The notes under the pieces were generated by a model. It ran no database searches, was not told the origin of the DNA, and saw only the letters and a list, made by a program, of their open reading frames with translations. Made by a program: the position numbers and the translations under genes. From Zhuqueibacter pondensis (lineage in GTDB: Bacteria > Zhuqueibacterota > Zhuqueibacteria > Zhuqueibacterales > Zhuqueibacteraceae), in NCBI GenBank assembly GCA_034505955.1, contig JAPDQK010000016.1:40001-104000 (forward strand): a DNA stretch of 64,000 nucleotides, written 5' to 3'. Each line of letters begins with the position of its first letter. Position 1 is the stretch's first letter. Shown here piece after piece: positions 10,701-19,778 of the stretch.

Positions 10701-13700
10701 CTGGAATGTCACCGGATGACTGGCGACCGCATTGCCCGGTTGATCCGTCACTTTGACCAAAAGCGGTTTTGACAACGCTTGACCGGCTTTGCCTTCCTGA
10801 CGATTGCCACCTTGAATGCTCATCGTATAAGCCTTGCTCGAGGTCCCAGTTATTCGGAAGGTCAATGGTGAACCGGTCAGATCTTTATTGTTAACAACGG
10901 CTCGTACTTCGATCACATTGATGTATGCCCCGGAAGTCGGACCGAGCGTCAACGTCACCGAAGCTTGACCATTGGTGCCGGTTTTTACGGTAACGGTTGT
11001 CGCTCCGTCCACCTTGCCACCGCCGGCCTTCACCGTGAATGTCACGCTGACATCGGCTTTGGGATTGTCACCAAGGTCAGTGACTTTGACCGTGAGCGGC
11101 ATTGTGGTGCTGACCATCGCGGAAACACTATCCCTGGAAACTTTCACAAGCTTTGTGGGCGGCCCAGTTGCAGCGCTCGCCTGAAAAGTAAATGGCGAAC
11201 CAGTCAAGGCGGGATTGGTTGACGCCTGCACTTTGTTGTTATTGGTTCCCGGCTTTGGTCCGAGCGTCCAGGTGACAGTTGCAATCCCAAGCGTGTCGGT
11301 CTTGACTGTTTTTAGCGTGTCCGTGCCATTCAGCTTGCCACCGCCGGCAGTCACGCGGTAAATCACATTTTGATCTTTGATTCCCACATTGAGAGAATCA
11401 GTTACTTTCATTTTTAATGGCTGAGGTAGTGGGGTGCCGACCACGCCGCCGGTTTGATTGTTACCGGAAACATAACTCAGCGTCTTCAGGCGTGCGGCGG
11501 TCACATTGAAGGTTACGGGCGAACCTTTTACCGCCTGGCCATTGTAAACGACACTCGCTTCAAAACGATTCAGCCCACCCGGATTGGGTCCCAGCACCGG
11601 ATATGCCTTGGCATCACCATTGACATCAGTCTGAATGCTGGCGCTGTTACCACCCTTGATCGTGCCGCCGCCCTGCTTGACCGTAAAAGTCACGGGATAA
11701 CCGGCAATGCGATTGCCGTTGTTGTCAAGCACGCGCACGACCAAAGGTTGGGTCAGTTGTTTTCCCGCCGAGCCAACCGTTGGTCCGGACACTTTACTGA
11801 TTTGCCCGGGAACAGCAGCAATGGCGGTGAAAGTTACCGGCGTGGGGATGCCCACAGCAGAGGCCTGCACGGTGTTCTGAACATTTGTTTGTGGGCCGAG
11901 AATCAACGTGGCGGAAGCAATACCATTGGCATTGGTCTTCACGGTTTGCGATGTCACATTGCCGACAAGCTTGCCGCCGCCGGATTTCACTTCAAAAGTA
12001 ACATCCACATTTTGCACCCCGTTGATACCGGTAAAATCCGTCACTTTCACCACGAACGGTGCCGGCAGCGCTTGACCGGCAGTGCCAGCTTGATTATCGC
12101 CACTTTGCTTGCTCAAGGTTGCTGCCGATCCAGCATTGGCTTTGGCAGAAAAATTCAATGGCGAGCCGGTCAGATGAAGCGCGCCATTCATGACCATCAC
12201 CTGACCTTGCTGCACCATTGCCGTGTCGCCCATCGTCCAAATGATGGAGGCCTGGCCGTTACTGCCGGTGTTCGGTAAAATTTTGATATCATCGACAAAG
12301 AAATTGCTGGCGCCATTGCTTTTAAAGGAAAGATTACGGCTGCCAGCCGAAACGCTCGTTGCATAAATGGTGTAAAACTGCCAATTGCTTTGAGTGGAAG
12401 CCGGCGTCATGTCAATAACTTCCTCTTGATCCATTTGCCAGATCATCCGCGCGGTGCCACTGAGAACCTTGGCATAGAATGTCAGCGTGTAACCGGTATT
12501 CGCCTGATAGTTAATGGCTTGCGTAACCCCAACCCCACTGCGCGAGGTGTTGACATTCAAGCTGCGCGTGCCGCCGTGTGGCGAGGTGGTTGAGACCTGA
12601 ACTTCGGTGGCGCTCGGCGTGCCCTCCAATGTCCAGTTGGCTGGAGCAGTACCACTCAACACTTCGAATCCCGGGTTGGCAACTCGTTGTGAGGCCGTTG
12701 AAGAGCCGCCACCACGCGTTATGACAAATTCAACCGGGTAATTGGCGACGCCCACGCTATTGGCATCGCTGACTTTGACCACAAGCGGATTGGGCAGCGC
12801 GGACCGCACGGTTGCCGTCTGCTGCGGCGTATTGCCGGAAACAATACTGGTCGAGGCGGCCAGACCCGAGGTGGTCGTGGCTACGAATTCAATCGGCGAT
12901 CCGGTTATGGGCGCGCGCGCCTCGACTTTGTTGGTTGCGGATTGGTTGCCCAAGATCAAGAAGGTTTTGGCCTGGCCATTCAAATCAGTAATGCTGGCAT
13001 ACGGAACCAACTTGCCATTTCCCAGGGTCACCACCCAGTTCACCGGATAATTGGCCACAAGGTTGTTGTTGGCATCGCGCACGGTCACGACAAACGGTTG
13101 TGCCAATTGCTGGCCAGCCGCGCCGCTGAGCGTGGTAGTGGGACTGGTGCGCTCGATTTTGGCGGCTGCGCCACCAGTTGACCTGACTGTGAAAGTAACC
13201 GGCGTAAGAGCAGCGTAGCGCGCCTGAATGGAAGCCGTACCGGCTTTTTGACCAAAAGTGACGAGGGCTCTGGCCAAACCATTGTTATCAGTTTTGAATC
13301 CCGGCTCTTCTTTGCCATCCGGCACATAGGTTAGATCCGCAGTAATCAGAATCTTGTCCAAACGCGTGTCAGCGTAACGTGCCTTGAAAGTAATGGTATG
13401 GTTGCCTGCGGTCCACTCGAAGATTTTGGGATCGAATTCCGGCCGGTTGGCAGAGCCATTGCCACGGTCTGAGAGCAAGTCCCAATCCCAAGCCTCACGG
13501 GTTTCGGCGCGAAAAACATCATACGTTAGTTCAGGACCGCCGTCGACACTTACAAACCAACTCCCGGCATCAGAACCGGTTTTAAGACTGCGTGTCCAAA
13601 TCAGATAGCTGCCGGCTTGGGCGATATTGACTGTAAACGTGGCGCTGGCATCCAAAGTGGCTTCGGGTGGATAGACGATATATTTGCTGCCGGCAGCGTT

Positions 13701-15710
13701 GTCATCATTTCGGATCGCCATTGGCCCGGTGATCTTTGCGGTTTCGGCTTCGATCCGGATATGACCATCTGCAACATTCGGACTGCTCACCACCGCGTCA
13801 CCATCGGTCACGAAAAAATCAACCAGGATATTGGGAACGGGATTATCAGAATCATCAAGCACCGCAACCACCAACGGCTCCGGCAGTTGCTCGCCGATCG
13901 GACCATTTTGATTGTTACCTGAAATGATGTTCAACTTTGCCGGTTTGCCGATCGGCGCCACCACTCGAAATTCATCAATCGCATTTTGCTCATCGAGCGT
14001 GCTCTCCAGAATGAAGCCGGCATAAACCGGATCACTCGTACCCTCCACTTTATTGGGATCGGTGAGCACGCGGTCGGGTTGATCATCGATATAAACCATG
14101 AAGCGGTGGCCGCTGGCATCGGAGCTGATCTCGACCCGCATCACCGATCCTGCTTTCGGAGGCGGCGCAATGGATGGGCCTTCATCAATGATTTCCTCGA
14201 TCCTGCCATCGAGAATGTGCCACAAGCGCGTATAGTTGTCCCTCTGCGAGTACTGAATCATGTAACCGCGCGCGGCGGCAACCTCGCCGGTCGCCATCAC
14301 CAAAAGACCGCAATAGTTCGTGCCGAATGCCGTGGCATTGGGACCCCATTTGAATGAAACTTCACTCGGATTCTTGCCGGCGGCAAAGAGGGCAATACTC
14401 CAAACATCTTCGGCCGCGGTGTTTTGAACCGCGTTGTTGACAATCTGCAAATTGGGATCGGCTTGCCACCTGGAACCAAGACCCGGACCGGCGCGATTGA
14501 AATCATCAATGATCGCGTTCACCAACGGAGTGGTTGCGGAAACGACATTGGACAAATCCGATACATTGCCGACCTCATCCGCGGTTTTCAATGCAAAATA
14601 ATACGTGGTGCCACTTTTCAGGCCGCTGATGGCAACAGTTTCCATGGTACCGGCCGGCGAGGGAGTGGGAACCGCGGTCACCCTGGTCGCAAAGTCAAAG
14701 TTCGCATCATTAATGGGCTGGGTCGAATACCTCAAGTCGTAACTTTTCGCAGTATCTTTATTACCATCGTCACCTGGCGCTTGCCACCGCAAGCTGATCG
14801 TCGAAGGGAATACCGAGGCCACCTGCAAGCTTGTGACTGCCTCGGGCGGCCATATATCGATTGTCCGTACCGCCTGAAAATAGTCAACGGCATTCTTGGT
14901 GTTGCCATTTGTCATGATGCCGGCATAATGAACGAGCTTGTTACCCCGAACTTTATAGGGATCATCAAGAATGGCGTCTTCCTTGCCGTTGATCAAGACT
15001 CGAAAATGATGTCCGGTGTCGTCAGCAGCGAATTCGACCGTGAGGGTATCGCCAGCAATCGGTCCAGGCAGCGCGGCAGGCTTGGCATCAATTTCTTCGA
15101 CAGGAGCGCACTTGGTGAGCTTCCACAGCCGGACACGATTTTGGTTGTTGTAGTCATTATGGAAAATAAGATAACCATCAGCGGTCGTGTCAGGCCGGTC
15201 CAACATCATCGCGATGCCAGTGAAAGCGCGGCCAACCTCGTCGGACAAATCACCATAGACAATTTTGACGATATTGGGGTTGGTAATGACTTTGGGTATG
15301 GCTGCAAACCCATCCCACGCATCCACTGTGGAGGAATTGACCAGTTGCCCGTTACTCTTGACCACCTTGACAACGTAAGCAGGATGAGCAACCCAATTGG
15401 CGCTGATTTTGCCGCTATTGAAAGTATCTTCAAACTTTGTAACAGCTGCAACGTTGGCGGTCGAATTCGTCTTGCTCAGCCGGCTTTGTCCGAACACCGA
15501 ATCAACACGAATAAAACCAGCAATAATGCTGCAGCACAATGCTCCCAAAACAAATCCTCTAGCCAGCCAATAAAGAAAAGGATTCGAGCAGTTCCGGCGT
15601 TGGATCCGAACTTGCTCGGCACTTTTCTTGAACAAGGCCTGCCAACAGCCGTTCGGCGTTTGGCCGATCCTGTTCCAAAACGTGTGAGTAGTGACAGATG
15701 TGGTTCTCAC
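7734..15710 (-). CDS. Giant multidomain T9SS surface protein (LamG-like, Fn3, CBM, about 13 Ig-like repeats)
   Basis: A 2658-aa protein starting at GTG 15710, with GGAG 8 nt upstream. A hydrophobic segment at about 46-68 and VFGQ look like a signal peptide after a long basic leader. Domains in order: LamG-like (about 90-280), Fn3 (about 287-385), second LamG-like (about 395-595), an Ig-like repeat, a CBM module starting IRIEAE (about 655-790), then about twelve more bacterial Ig-like repeats with recurrent SGNNQ and PLVVKVxD motifs, the second carrying a CBM4-like insert. Two cadherin/He_PIG-like domains (SDADGDPLTY; NDPDGDVLSY) and a final T9SS type A domain (NYPNPFGRLPFNPTTHIRF, ending KKMLLAK) follow. 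Expected to be exported and attached to the cell surface, binding polymers or acting as an adhesin. No catalytic domain is visible, unlike its paralogue at 1-5494. Confidence 0.9.
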   Translation of the reverse strand: MRTTSVTTHTFWNRIGQTPNGCWQALFKKSAEQVRIQRRNCSNPFLYWLARGFVLGALCCSIIAGFIRVDSVFGQSRLSKTNSTANVAAVTKFEDTFNSGKISANWVAHPAYVVKVVKSNGQLVNSSTVDAWDGFAAIPKVITNPNIVKIVYGDLSDEVGRAFTGIAMMLDRPDTTADGYLIFHNDYNNQNRVRLWKLTKCAPVEEIDAKPAALPGPIAGDTLTVEFAADDTGHHFRVLINGKEDAILDDPYKVRGNKLVHYAGIMTNGNTKNAVDYFQAVRTIDIWPPEAVTSLQVASVFPSTISLRWQAPGDDGNKDTAKSYDLRYSTQPINDANFDFATRVTAVPTPSPAGTMETVAISGLKSGTTYYFALKTADEVGNVSDLSNVVSATTPLVNAIIDDFNRAGPGLGSRWQADPNLQIVNNAVQNTAAEDVWSIALFAAGKNPSEVSFKWGPNATAFGTNYCGLLVMATGEVAAARGYMIQYSQRDNYTRLWHILDGRIEEIIDEGPSIAPPPKAGSVMRVEISSDASGHRFMVYIDDQPDRVLTDPNKVEGTSDPVYAGFILESTLDEQNAIDEFRVVAPIGKPAKLNIISGNNQNGPIGEQLPEPLVVAVLDDSDNPVPNILVDFFVTDGDAVVSSPNVADGHIRIEAETAKITGPMAIRNDDNAAGSKYIVYPPEATLDASATFTVNIAQAGSYLIWTRSLKTGSDAGSWFVSVDGGPELTYDVFRAETREAWDWDLLSDRGNGSANRPEFDPKIFEWTAGNHTITFKARYADTRLDKILITADLTYVPDGKEEPGFKTDNNGLARALVTFGQKAGTASIQARYAALTPVTFTVRSTGGAAAKIERTSPTTTLSGAAGQQLAQPFVVTVRDANNNLVANYPVNWVVTLGNGKLVPYASITDLNGQAKTFLILGNQSATNKVEARAPITGSPIEFVATTTSGLAASTSIVSGNTPQQTATVRSALPNPLVVKVSDANSVGVANYPVEFVITRGGGSSTASQRVANPGFEVLSGTAPANWTLEGTPSATEVQVSTTSPHGGTRSLNVNTSRSGVGVTQAINYQANTGYTLTFYAKVLSGTARMIWQMDQEEVIDMTPASTQSNWQFYTIYATSVSAGSRNLSFKSNGASNFFVDDIKILPNTGSNGQASIIWTMGDTAMVQQGQVMVMNGALHLTGSPLNFSAKANAGSAATLSKQSGDNQAGTAGQALPAPFVVKVTDFTGINGVQNVDVTFEVKSGGGKLVGNVTSQTVKTNANGIASATLILGPQTNVQNTVQASAVGIPTPVTFTAIAAVPGQISKVSGPTVGSAGKQLTQPLVVRVLDNNGNRIAGYPVTFTVKQGGGTIKGGNSASIQTDVNGDAKAYPVLGPNPGGLNRFEASVVYNGQAVKGSPVTFNVTAARLKTLSYVSGNNQTGGVVGTPLPQPLKMKVTDSLNVGIKDQNVIYRVTAGGGKLNGTDTLKTVKTDTLGIATVTWTLGPKPGTNNNKVQASTNPALTGSPFTFQASAATGPPTKLVKVSRDSVSAMVSTTMPLTVKVTDLGDNPKADVSVTFTVKAGGGKVDGATTVTVKTGTNGQASVTLTLGPTSGAYINVIEVRAVVNNKDLTGSPLTFRITGTSSKAYTMSIQGGNRQEGKAGQALSKPLLVKVTDQPGNAVASHPVTFQVKRGAGHFGNDESTKIVNTDATGIAKITWYLGPVIKPDSQVVEASATDGVNKLRNSPLKFVAFATAGPPNANASSVQAVPATLPADNTTRCQVTVFVRDQFGNPVQGVAVTLVVSGDGVKVTQPTEPTKADGTVQGYFTATRAETKMVTANVISVPPVEISRGATVKVTPLTAQTLLQGGGNGQTGNINTALSAPLSVKVGDRYGNGVPNYEVKYKVERGGGKMVNPLTGQLLDSLQVRTDEDGFARVFYVCGPAVGENQIRISATNLSNSPLLYLEQVKNSPAARMEMIDGSTGQTGIVGVILAKPIGVKVLDSFNRPVSGVPVKFSISIGGGLINEQSNLIVTSDIFGEAKVNWRLGPEASLNVVRAEAASLSGSPIDFEAQANPDVASALRVTAPIVAGNVNAFSEPLVVQTVDPLGNGVDGIGVIFELIEGTGTLTDSYVVTSNGGIASVRVKFGQKSGPRKVRASAEGLAGSPAIITALAEPSSAVKMLVVPRTNNQSGTKGQLVNFPLQVKVCDGFDNPVPNVQVQFVVTSGGGNFKGSGVTTVVSDSNGIASAPWTLGASAGSNQAKAVKTGLAGSPIVFNATAFDNNFPIILDVPDVIAREGDVIRFNITASDADGDPLTYDANNSGGSLPAGASFDRQARTFTWQTDLNSAGHYELSFFARDNKGGVDEEVVNVDIVNNNQPPSILRQLPPDRSISDPDTVIKNPGNGGSFLMRVVANDPDGDVLSYRWYRDGVFTGIFTNSYEFIYTAVTKTSFHGVEVLVFDQQDTVKASWLIKVPVELSSFSAAVIENQRVLLNWKTDTERNNLGFNILRSQSELGKYARINAQLIASRRDGEYSFIDEQVEAGRRYYYKLESIDGNGQLSLHGPIMVEVTLPQTFELSQNYPNPFGRLPFNPTTHIRFELPRAAVVTLSIYNSLGQEVRRLVNGQRPAGYHTVVWNGKDQNGRPLPSGIYHYRLQAKDQSGHRDFVATKKMLLAK

Positions 15711-16194
15711 GATGCAAGCTCCATGTCATTGAATCTCTCACACCGCTTATGCATGATGCCAAAGAAGATGGCCTATGCGGGGCGGCCAGGGTAGAATTTT
15801 TTACTAACGCTTGTCAATTTGTACAAATGCCATGCCAGGGGCAAAACCGGCTTGGGCAAAATGCATTCTGAAAAAACAGCCTCTTAGTATCACGAGAGAA
15901 ATATTCCACTCATAAAATGTACAAAATACAACTTTAACTGCGGACAGTGTTTCGTTTGTAAACAGACGGTCCGTTTATGCGCAATGATAAAATGCCGGCG
16001 AACAGCGGGGATTGTTTGCAAAAAGTTATATACTCTCGATCCCGGTACCGCCGATTTTTCAACCTTGCAAATAAAGAAAATCCTTGTTTTCGCGCGATTT
16101 TATGCCTATCTTTATGCGTTTATGCTTTGCTAATTCTTGGGCTTATTATTTGCTATACGAACCTTCACCTACAAAAAGAGGAGAAAAGCGAGTT
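15711..16194. other. Divergent intergenic region
   Basis: It separates the leftward giant gene from the rightward HU gene. A TTGACA hexamer on the minus strand near 15815 could serve the giant gene, but no good -10 follows at normal spacing. The HU promoter is annotated separately. Otherwise the region is AT-rich with no gene. Confidence 0.5.
16084..16112 (+). promoter_or_regulatory. Predicted sigma70-type promoter for the HU gene
   Basis: TTGTTT at 16084-16089, a 17-bp spacer and TATCTT at 16107-16112 match the housekeeping consensus reasonably well. The transcript would carry a 5' UTR of about 75 nt before the HU start. Prediction from pattern only. Confidence 0.4.
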
Positions 16195-16491
16195 ATGCCG
16201 AATGGAAAACCGATGACCAAAGCACAGCTTGTTGCCCACTTTGCGGAGAAATTTGGCCTCAGCAAGGCCCAGACAAGCGAATTTTTTGCTGAATTGGCAA
16301 GGGTGGCAGCCAAGGAAGCCGAGCACGGGTTCATCCTTCCAGACATTGGCAAATTAGTCATGGTCAAACGCAACGCCCGCATGGGCCGCAATCCCAAGAC
16401 CGGAGAAGCCATTCAAATTCCTGCCAAGACCGTGCTCAAATTCAAAATTGCCAAAGCTTGTAAAGATGCCGTGCTCGGTGAAAAAATGTAA
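16195..16491 (+). CDS. HU/IHF-family DNA-binding protein
   Basis: A 98-aa protein, normal HU length. The start at ATG 16195 follows an AGAGGAG ribosome site; an upstream in-frame ATG at 16084 would add an unrelated hydrophobic leader and sits inside the predicted promoter, so I reject it. The N-terminal helices (KAQLVAHFAEKFGLSKAQ) and the DNA-binding arm core (RNARMGRNPKTGEAI, then IPAKTVLKFKIAKA) are characteristic. HU proteins bend and compact nucleoid DNA as dimers. The gene is a single transcription unit with its own predicted promoter and a clear intrinsic terminator. Confidence 0.95.
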   Translation: MPNGKPMTKAQLVAHFAEKFGLSKAQTSEFFAELARVAAKEAEHGFILPDIGKLVMVKRNARMGRNPKTGEAIQIPAKTVLKFKIAKACKDAVLGEKM

Positions 16492-16519
16492 AGCTGTGAC
16501 CAAGTAAAGGTACCGAAAG

Positions 16520-16550
16520 AAGGCGTACCCTGCAGTGGTGCGCCTTTTTT
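16520..16550 (+). terminator. Intrinsic terminator of the HU gene
   Basis: Arms AAGGCGTACC (16520-16529) and GGTGCGCCTT (16537-16546) pair with one wobble across a 7-nt loop, followed directly by a T-run (16545-16550). It lies 28 nt after the HU stop codon. Confidence 0.8.
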
Positions 16551-16570
16551 GCTCATCAAAACAAGAAGCC

Positions 16571-16975
16571 ATGATCGAGCGTGATTACATTATGCGCATG
16601 ATCGCGCAGCTTGCCGCGGTCCTGGCCAAAATTATGGGGGCTAAGAAAACCCAAAATTACGCCGAGGCATTACAAATTGCCCAAAATGCGTATGATCAAC
16701 TTTTCGGCTTGACGGGCGAGTTGGTAGATCGAATGGACGCAGCAACGTTAGCGCTGGTGCTCGGCGATAAAGAAAAGGCTAAAGCTCTCGCCTCGGTGTT
16801 GCAGGAAGAAGGCGACCTCTTGATTTTGCAGGGAAAAATTTCTGAGGGATATTCAAAATACGAAAAAGCTTTGGCATTATATGGGGAGGCACAACGCTTA
16901 TCGACTGCAACAGACGAAGAATGCCAGGCTGCCATCGCCGCTTTGCAAGCGAAACTCGCAGAACCATGCGAATAA
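16571..16975 (+). CDS. DUF6483-like small helical protein
   Basis: 134 aa, starting at ATG 16571. The N-terminal motif MIERDYIMRMIAQLAAVLAK resembles DUF6483 proteins as I recall them; the match should be confirmed. The rest is predicted nearly all-helical, with a TPR-like stretch (GDLLILQGKISEGYSKYEKA). Function unknown. A longer frame begins with a GTG at 16535 inside the HU terminator and is unlikely. No strong Shine-Dalgarno is visible. Confidence 0.75.
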   Translation: MIERDYIMRMIAQLAAVLAKIMGAKKTQNYAEALQIAQNAYDQLFGLTGELVDRMDAATLALVLGDKEKAKALASVLQEEGDLLILQGKISEGYSKYEKALALYGEAQRLSTATDEECQAAIAALQAKLAEPCE

Positions 16976-17005
16976 GAGATTCATGCCATCGAGTTGAGTG
17001 CCGAG

Positions 17006-17100
17006 GTCATTCCGAGCGAAGCGAGGAACTTTTGAAATCCATGCGTGGCAAAAAATTTCTTCCTCAGTCTGCGGCGATTGGCTGCGTCGCTCGGAATGAC
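17006..17100. repeat. Inverted repeat with GTCATTCCGAGCGA ends
   Basis: GTCATTCCGAGCGA at 17006-17019 is perfectly inverted at 17087-17100. It lies between two convergent genes. The sequence resembles dispersed intergenic repeats seen elsewhere in this window (CGGAATGAC-type ends). Confidence 0.65.
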
Positions 17101-17150
17101 GGGCTGGCATTATCAACGACCTCGAGTGCGAAAATCGCAGGCAACCAGGG

Positions 17151-19316
17151 TTACCTCACAAGGATGAGCTTCCGGCTCGCGGTAAATCCGCCAGCCTGAA
17201 GGCGATAGAAATAAACGCCGCTTGGCACCGCCGCCCCAACAGCATCATGACCATCCCACAGAATACGATGAGTTCCTGGCGCATACTTGCCTCGCACCAA
17301 TGAGCGAACGTGCCTGCCATCCATCGCAAAAATATCCAATTGCACCTCTGTTTCCGCAGCCCGTGCCGGGATTCCAAACGTGATCCAGGTGAAGGGATTA
17401 AAGGGATTCGGGAAATTCGGCAACAACAGGAAGTCCGAGGGGATGGTGTTGACCTCGTCGTTGACTTGCGCCATCGTAATCTTCATGGGCCAATCGTTGA
17501 TCTCAGCACTTTTGAATTGCCAGTTTTGCAAAGTGGCAATCGCGGCCAGCGGCAGTACAAAATCGCCAATTTTCTGCCCCGGCGCCACACCTTCAATTGT
17601 CACCAGGGCCAAATGCCAGTTCAGCGTCCCATCCCAGTGAGCAACCGAGAGAATGTGGGGGCTGGCAGGCACAAAGTTAAGCGTGCTGCCAATGCCGGCG
17701 GGCAGCGCAAAGCTTGCCAAAAATGTAAAAACCCGACCTTCTTGACCAGCAAGCAGTGGCAGGTAGGCACGCTCCCCCTCTTCTCGCAACTCGCCGAATT
17801 TTACAGAAGCAAATGGCAACTCCGAAGTTTTCGCCAATCCTGGCGATTGCGCCCAACTCCCATTGACATCGCCGAGCAAAAACGCTTTGAAGTCTTGCGT
17901 GGTATCACTTTGGACAAGCAATGTGACCGCTTCCGGGTAAAAAGCCCAGATGCCCACCTGCGCGATGCCGCTGCTTTGAAAAGCCAGATAACGTAAAATC
18001 GCCAGCGCATCGGAAACCGTGATGCGGCCATCACCGGTCACTTCGGCGCTGATTTTTTCGTCAGCCGTCAAGGTATCGATCAGCGCAGTTGCACGCAAGA
18101 CCAGAAGCACGTCCGAGCCTTGAATCGCGCCACGGGAATCGCCGGATTTGGATGGACGCAACGTGTAAGACCCTTGCAGGATGGTCTTGAAGAGATACGC
18201 CCCGGTCGCATCGGTTGTCGCGGTTGAATTGACCGGCCCACTGATCGTGACAATTCCTCCAGGCACAGGCGCAGGCAAACTCCTGTACAGCAGCTTGCCG
18301 GTCAGATTTACCAAAGGCGGCAGAATCGTCACATCGCCATCGCGGAATGCCAAATCAGCGCCGGTTAAATCAACCAGCTCGATGGTGGAAAGCACCGTGT
18401 GATCCGCACGGCGGTCAAATGCAAGCGGCGAATTCCCCCCGACCTCACCAACGGCCACGAAAGTAAGTATGAGTACGTTTTTATTCTCTCCAAGGAGCGT
18501 TGCCGCCCCACTATAAAGGGTAAGCAGCAAATTTTTGTTCGTGCCAAAAGTAGCCGGAGCAAAAGTCAATTCCGACTCACTTAGCATTGCAAAACCGGCC
18601 GCATCCGGCCCAGGCTGTGCTCCTATAAATTTGAGATCATTGGCGTCGTAGTCCAAAACCATTTGCGCCACCCCGATAGGTCTAACCGAGGAAAGCCGCA
18701 CTGGCACCTGCAGGGTCTCGGTTTTCGCCACGCTAAAGCCTCCAGGAATGCTCAAGGTCGCAAGGCTCGCAATACTGGCGCTGCCATGATTGAATTGCAA
18801 ATCAGTGCCACTCAAATTTGCCAGGCTGTCTGTGGTAAGAAAAGTCGCTGACGAATCCGGATTGAAAGCAAATGGCGAGGTGCCGCCGACGCTGCCGGCA
18901 ACTTTGAAGCGAAGCAACAGCACGTTGCGGTCGTTGCCACTAAAAAAGCTCGTGCCGCCACCGGAAATTGTCACCAACACGTTTTCGGTCGCACCGGCAG
19001 TTACGATTGGAATCGCTGGCCGAAGAATGGTTTGTGAAACAATAAAACCACTGACCTCGGGACCAATGGTTGCGGTGATAAAAGCAAAGTTCCGGCCATC
19101 GAACTCGACCACGATCTGCACCTGGCCGATGGACTTCGTGGTGGAAGTGAAAACCGGCACAGTCAATGTATCACCAGCAAACCCAGTCAAGCCGGCAGGA
19201 ATAGCGAGTGTGGCTTGCACCGCAGATGCTCGATGATCAGCAGGCGAAGCCTCGAGCCAGACTCCATAAAGACTCATGGAGAGCACGGCGAAGCCAAAAA
19301 TTAATATGCGGTTCAT
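17151..19316 (-). CDS. Secreted cohesin/dockerin-like protein with T9SS sorting domain
   Basis: 721 aa. The start at ATG 19316 has GGAGG upstream and gives a clean signal peptide (MNRILIFGFAVLSMSLYG); the longer frame to 19355 lacks this. Two cohesin-like domains (about 35-180 and 185-335; AGDTLTVPV and TETLQVPVRL strands) are followed by a carboxypeptidase-regulatory-like fold (LTGKLLYRSLPAPVPGG). A dockerin-like pair of Ca-binding loops comes next (VTGDGRITVSDALAILRYL and LLGDVNGSW), then a C-terminal T9SS domain (NFPNPFNPFTWITF, ending SRKLILVR). Cohesin and dockerin in one exported protein suggest self- or cross-assembly on the surface. Calling it a cellulosome would over-read it: no catalytic module is present. 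Confidence 0.85.
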   Translation of the reverse strand: MNRILIFGFAVLSMSLYGVWLEASPADHRASAVQATLAIPAGLTGFAGDTLTVPVFTSTTKSIGQVQIVVEFDGRNFAFITATIGPEVSGFIVSQTILRPAIPIVTAGATENVLVTISGGGTSFFSGNDRNVLLLRFKVAGSVGGTSPFAFNPDSSATFLTTDSLANLSGTDLQFNHGSASIASLATLSIPGGFSVAKTETLQVPVRLSSVRPIGVAQMVLDYDANDLKFIGAQPGPDAAGFAMLSESELTFAPATFGTNKNLLLTLYSGAATLLGENKNVLILTFVAVGEVGGNSPLAFDRRADHTVLSTIELVDLTGADLAFRDGDVTILPPLVNLTGKLLYRSLPAPVPGGIVTISGPVNSTATTDATGAYLFKTILQGSYTLRPSKSGDSRGAIQGSDVLLVLRATALIDTLTADEKISAEVTGDGRITVSDALAILRYLAFQSSGIAQVGIWAFYPEAVTLLVQSDTTQDFKAFLLGDVNGSWAQSPGLAKTSELPFASVKFGELREEGERAYLPLLAGQEGRVFTFLASFALPAGIGSTLNFVPASPHILSVAHWDGTLNWHLALVTIEGVAPGQKIGDFVLPLAAIATLQNWQFKSAEINDWPMKITMAQVNDEVNTIPSDFLLLPNFPNPFNPFTWITFGIPARAAETEVQLDIFAMDGRHVRSLVRGKYAPGTHRILWDGHDAVGAAVPSGVYFYRLQAGGFTASRKLILVR

Positions 19317-19778
19317 AGTTTCCTCCACACAATTAGTGATGACGATTAACCTCAACTTGGTGATATGATCGTAAAAAACGAGGGTGACATGCGGGGCGCG
19401 CCAAGCCGGTGAGGGCTTTTGAAGGAGTTAATAAAATATAACAGTCCTGGCAGGCAATTGCAAGGAAATTTACCAGGGTCAAGGGGTAATGCCTCATTTA
19501 CTGGTGGAATAACGAATGTCATTCTGTGAAGAATCTTACGAGCATGGCAGGATGGGGTATATGATTCACCAATCTTGGAGATTACGCATAGGGGAATCCT
19601 GAGCTTGCATTTTTTAACTTGATGTCATAAATTACAAAGTTTACATTCGGCAACTAACCTAGCTTGGACATCATGTGATACGGTCTGAGCCTGATTTGAC
19701 AATGAGCGACTCGTGATCTCTACATTTTACGGATGCGATCCTGCTGTGTTGAAGCAGCATCATTCGCTTCGTACGGAA
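19317..19778. other. Divergent intergenic region
   Basis: AT-rich region between the cohesin gene (leftward) and the patatin gene (rightward). A weak candidate rightward promoter is TTGATG (19619-19624), 17 bp, TACATT (19642-19647). A GTCATTCTG repeat fragment lies near 19518. The patatin frame extends to a GTG at 19713, which I do not favour as the start. Confidence 0.4.

Noticed and set aside
14424..15794. 456-codon plus-strand frame and similar long frames at 1268-2164 and 11454-12278
   Set aside because: They are antisense or shifted shadows of the giant minus-strand genes, whose biased codon use keeps opposite frames open. They have no recognisable domains and no ribosome sites.
15805..15825. 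Minus-strand TTGACA as promoter of the giant gene
   Set aside because: No acceptable -10 element at 16-18 bp spacing.
16084..16194. Extended N-terminus of the HU protein
   Set aside because: It overlaps the predicted promoter and would give a non-HU hydrophobic leader; ATG 16195 follows AGAGGAG.
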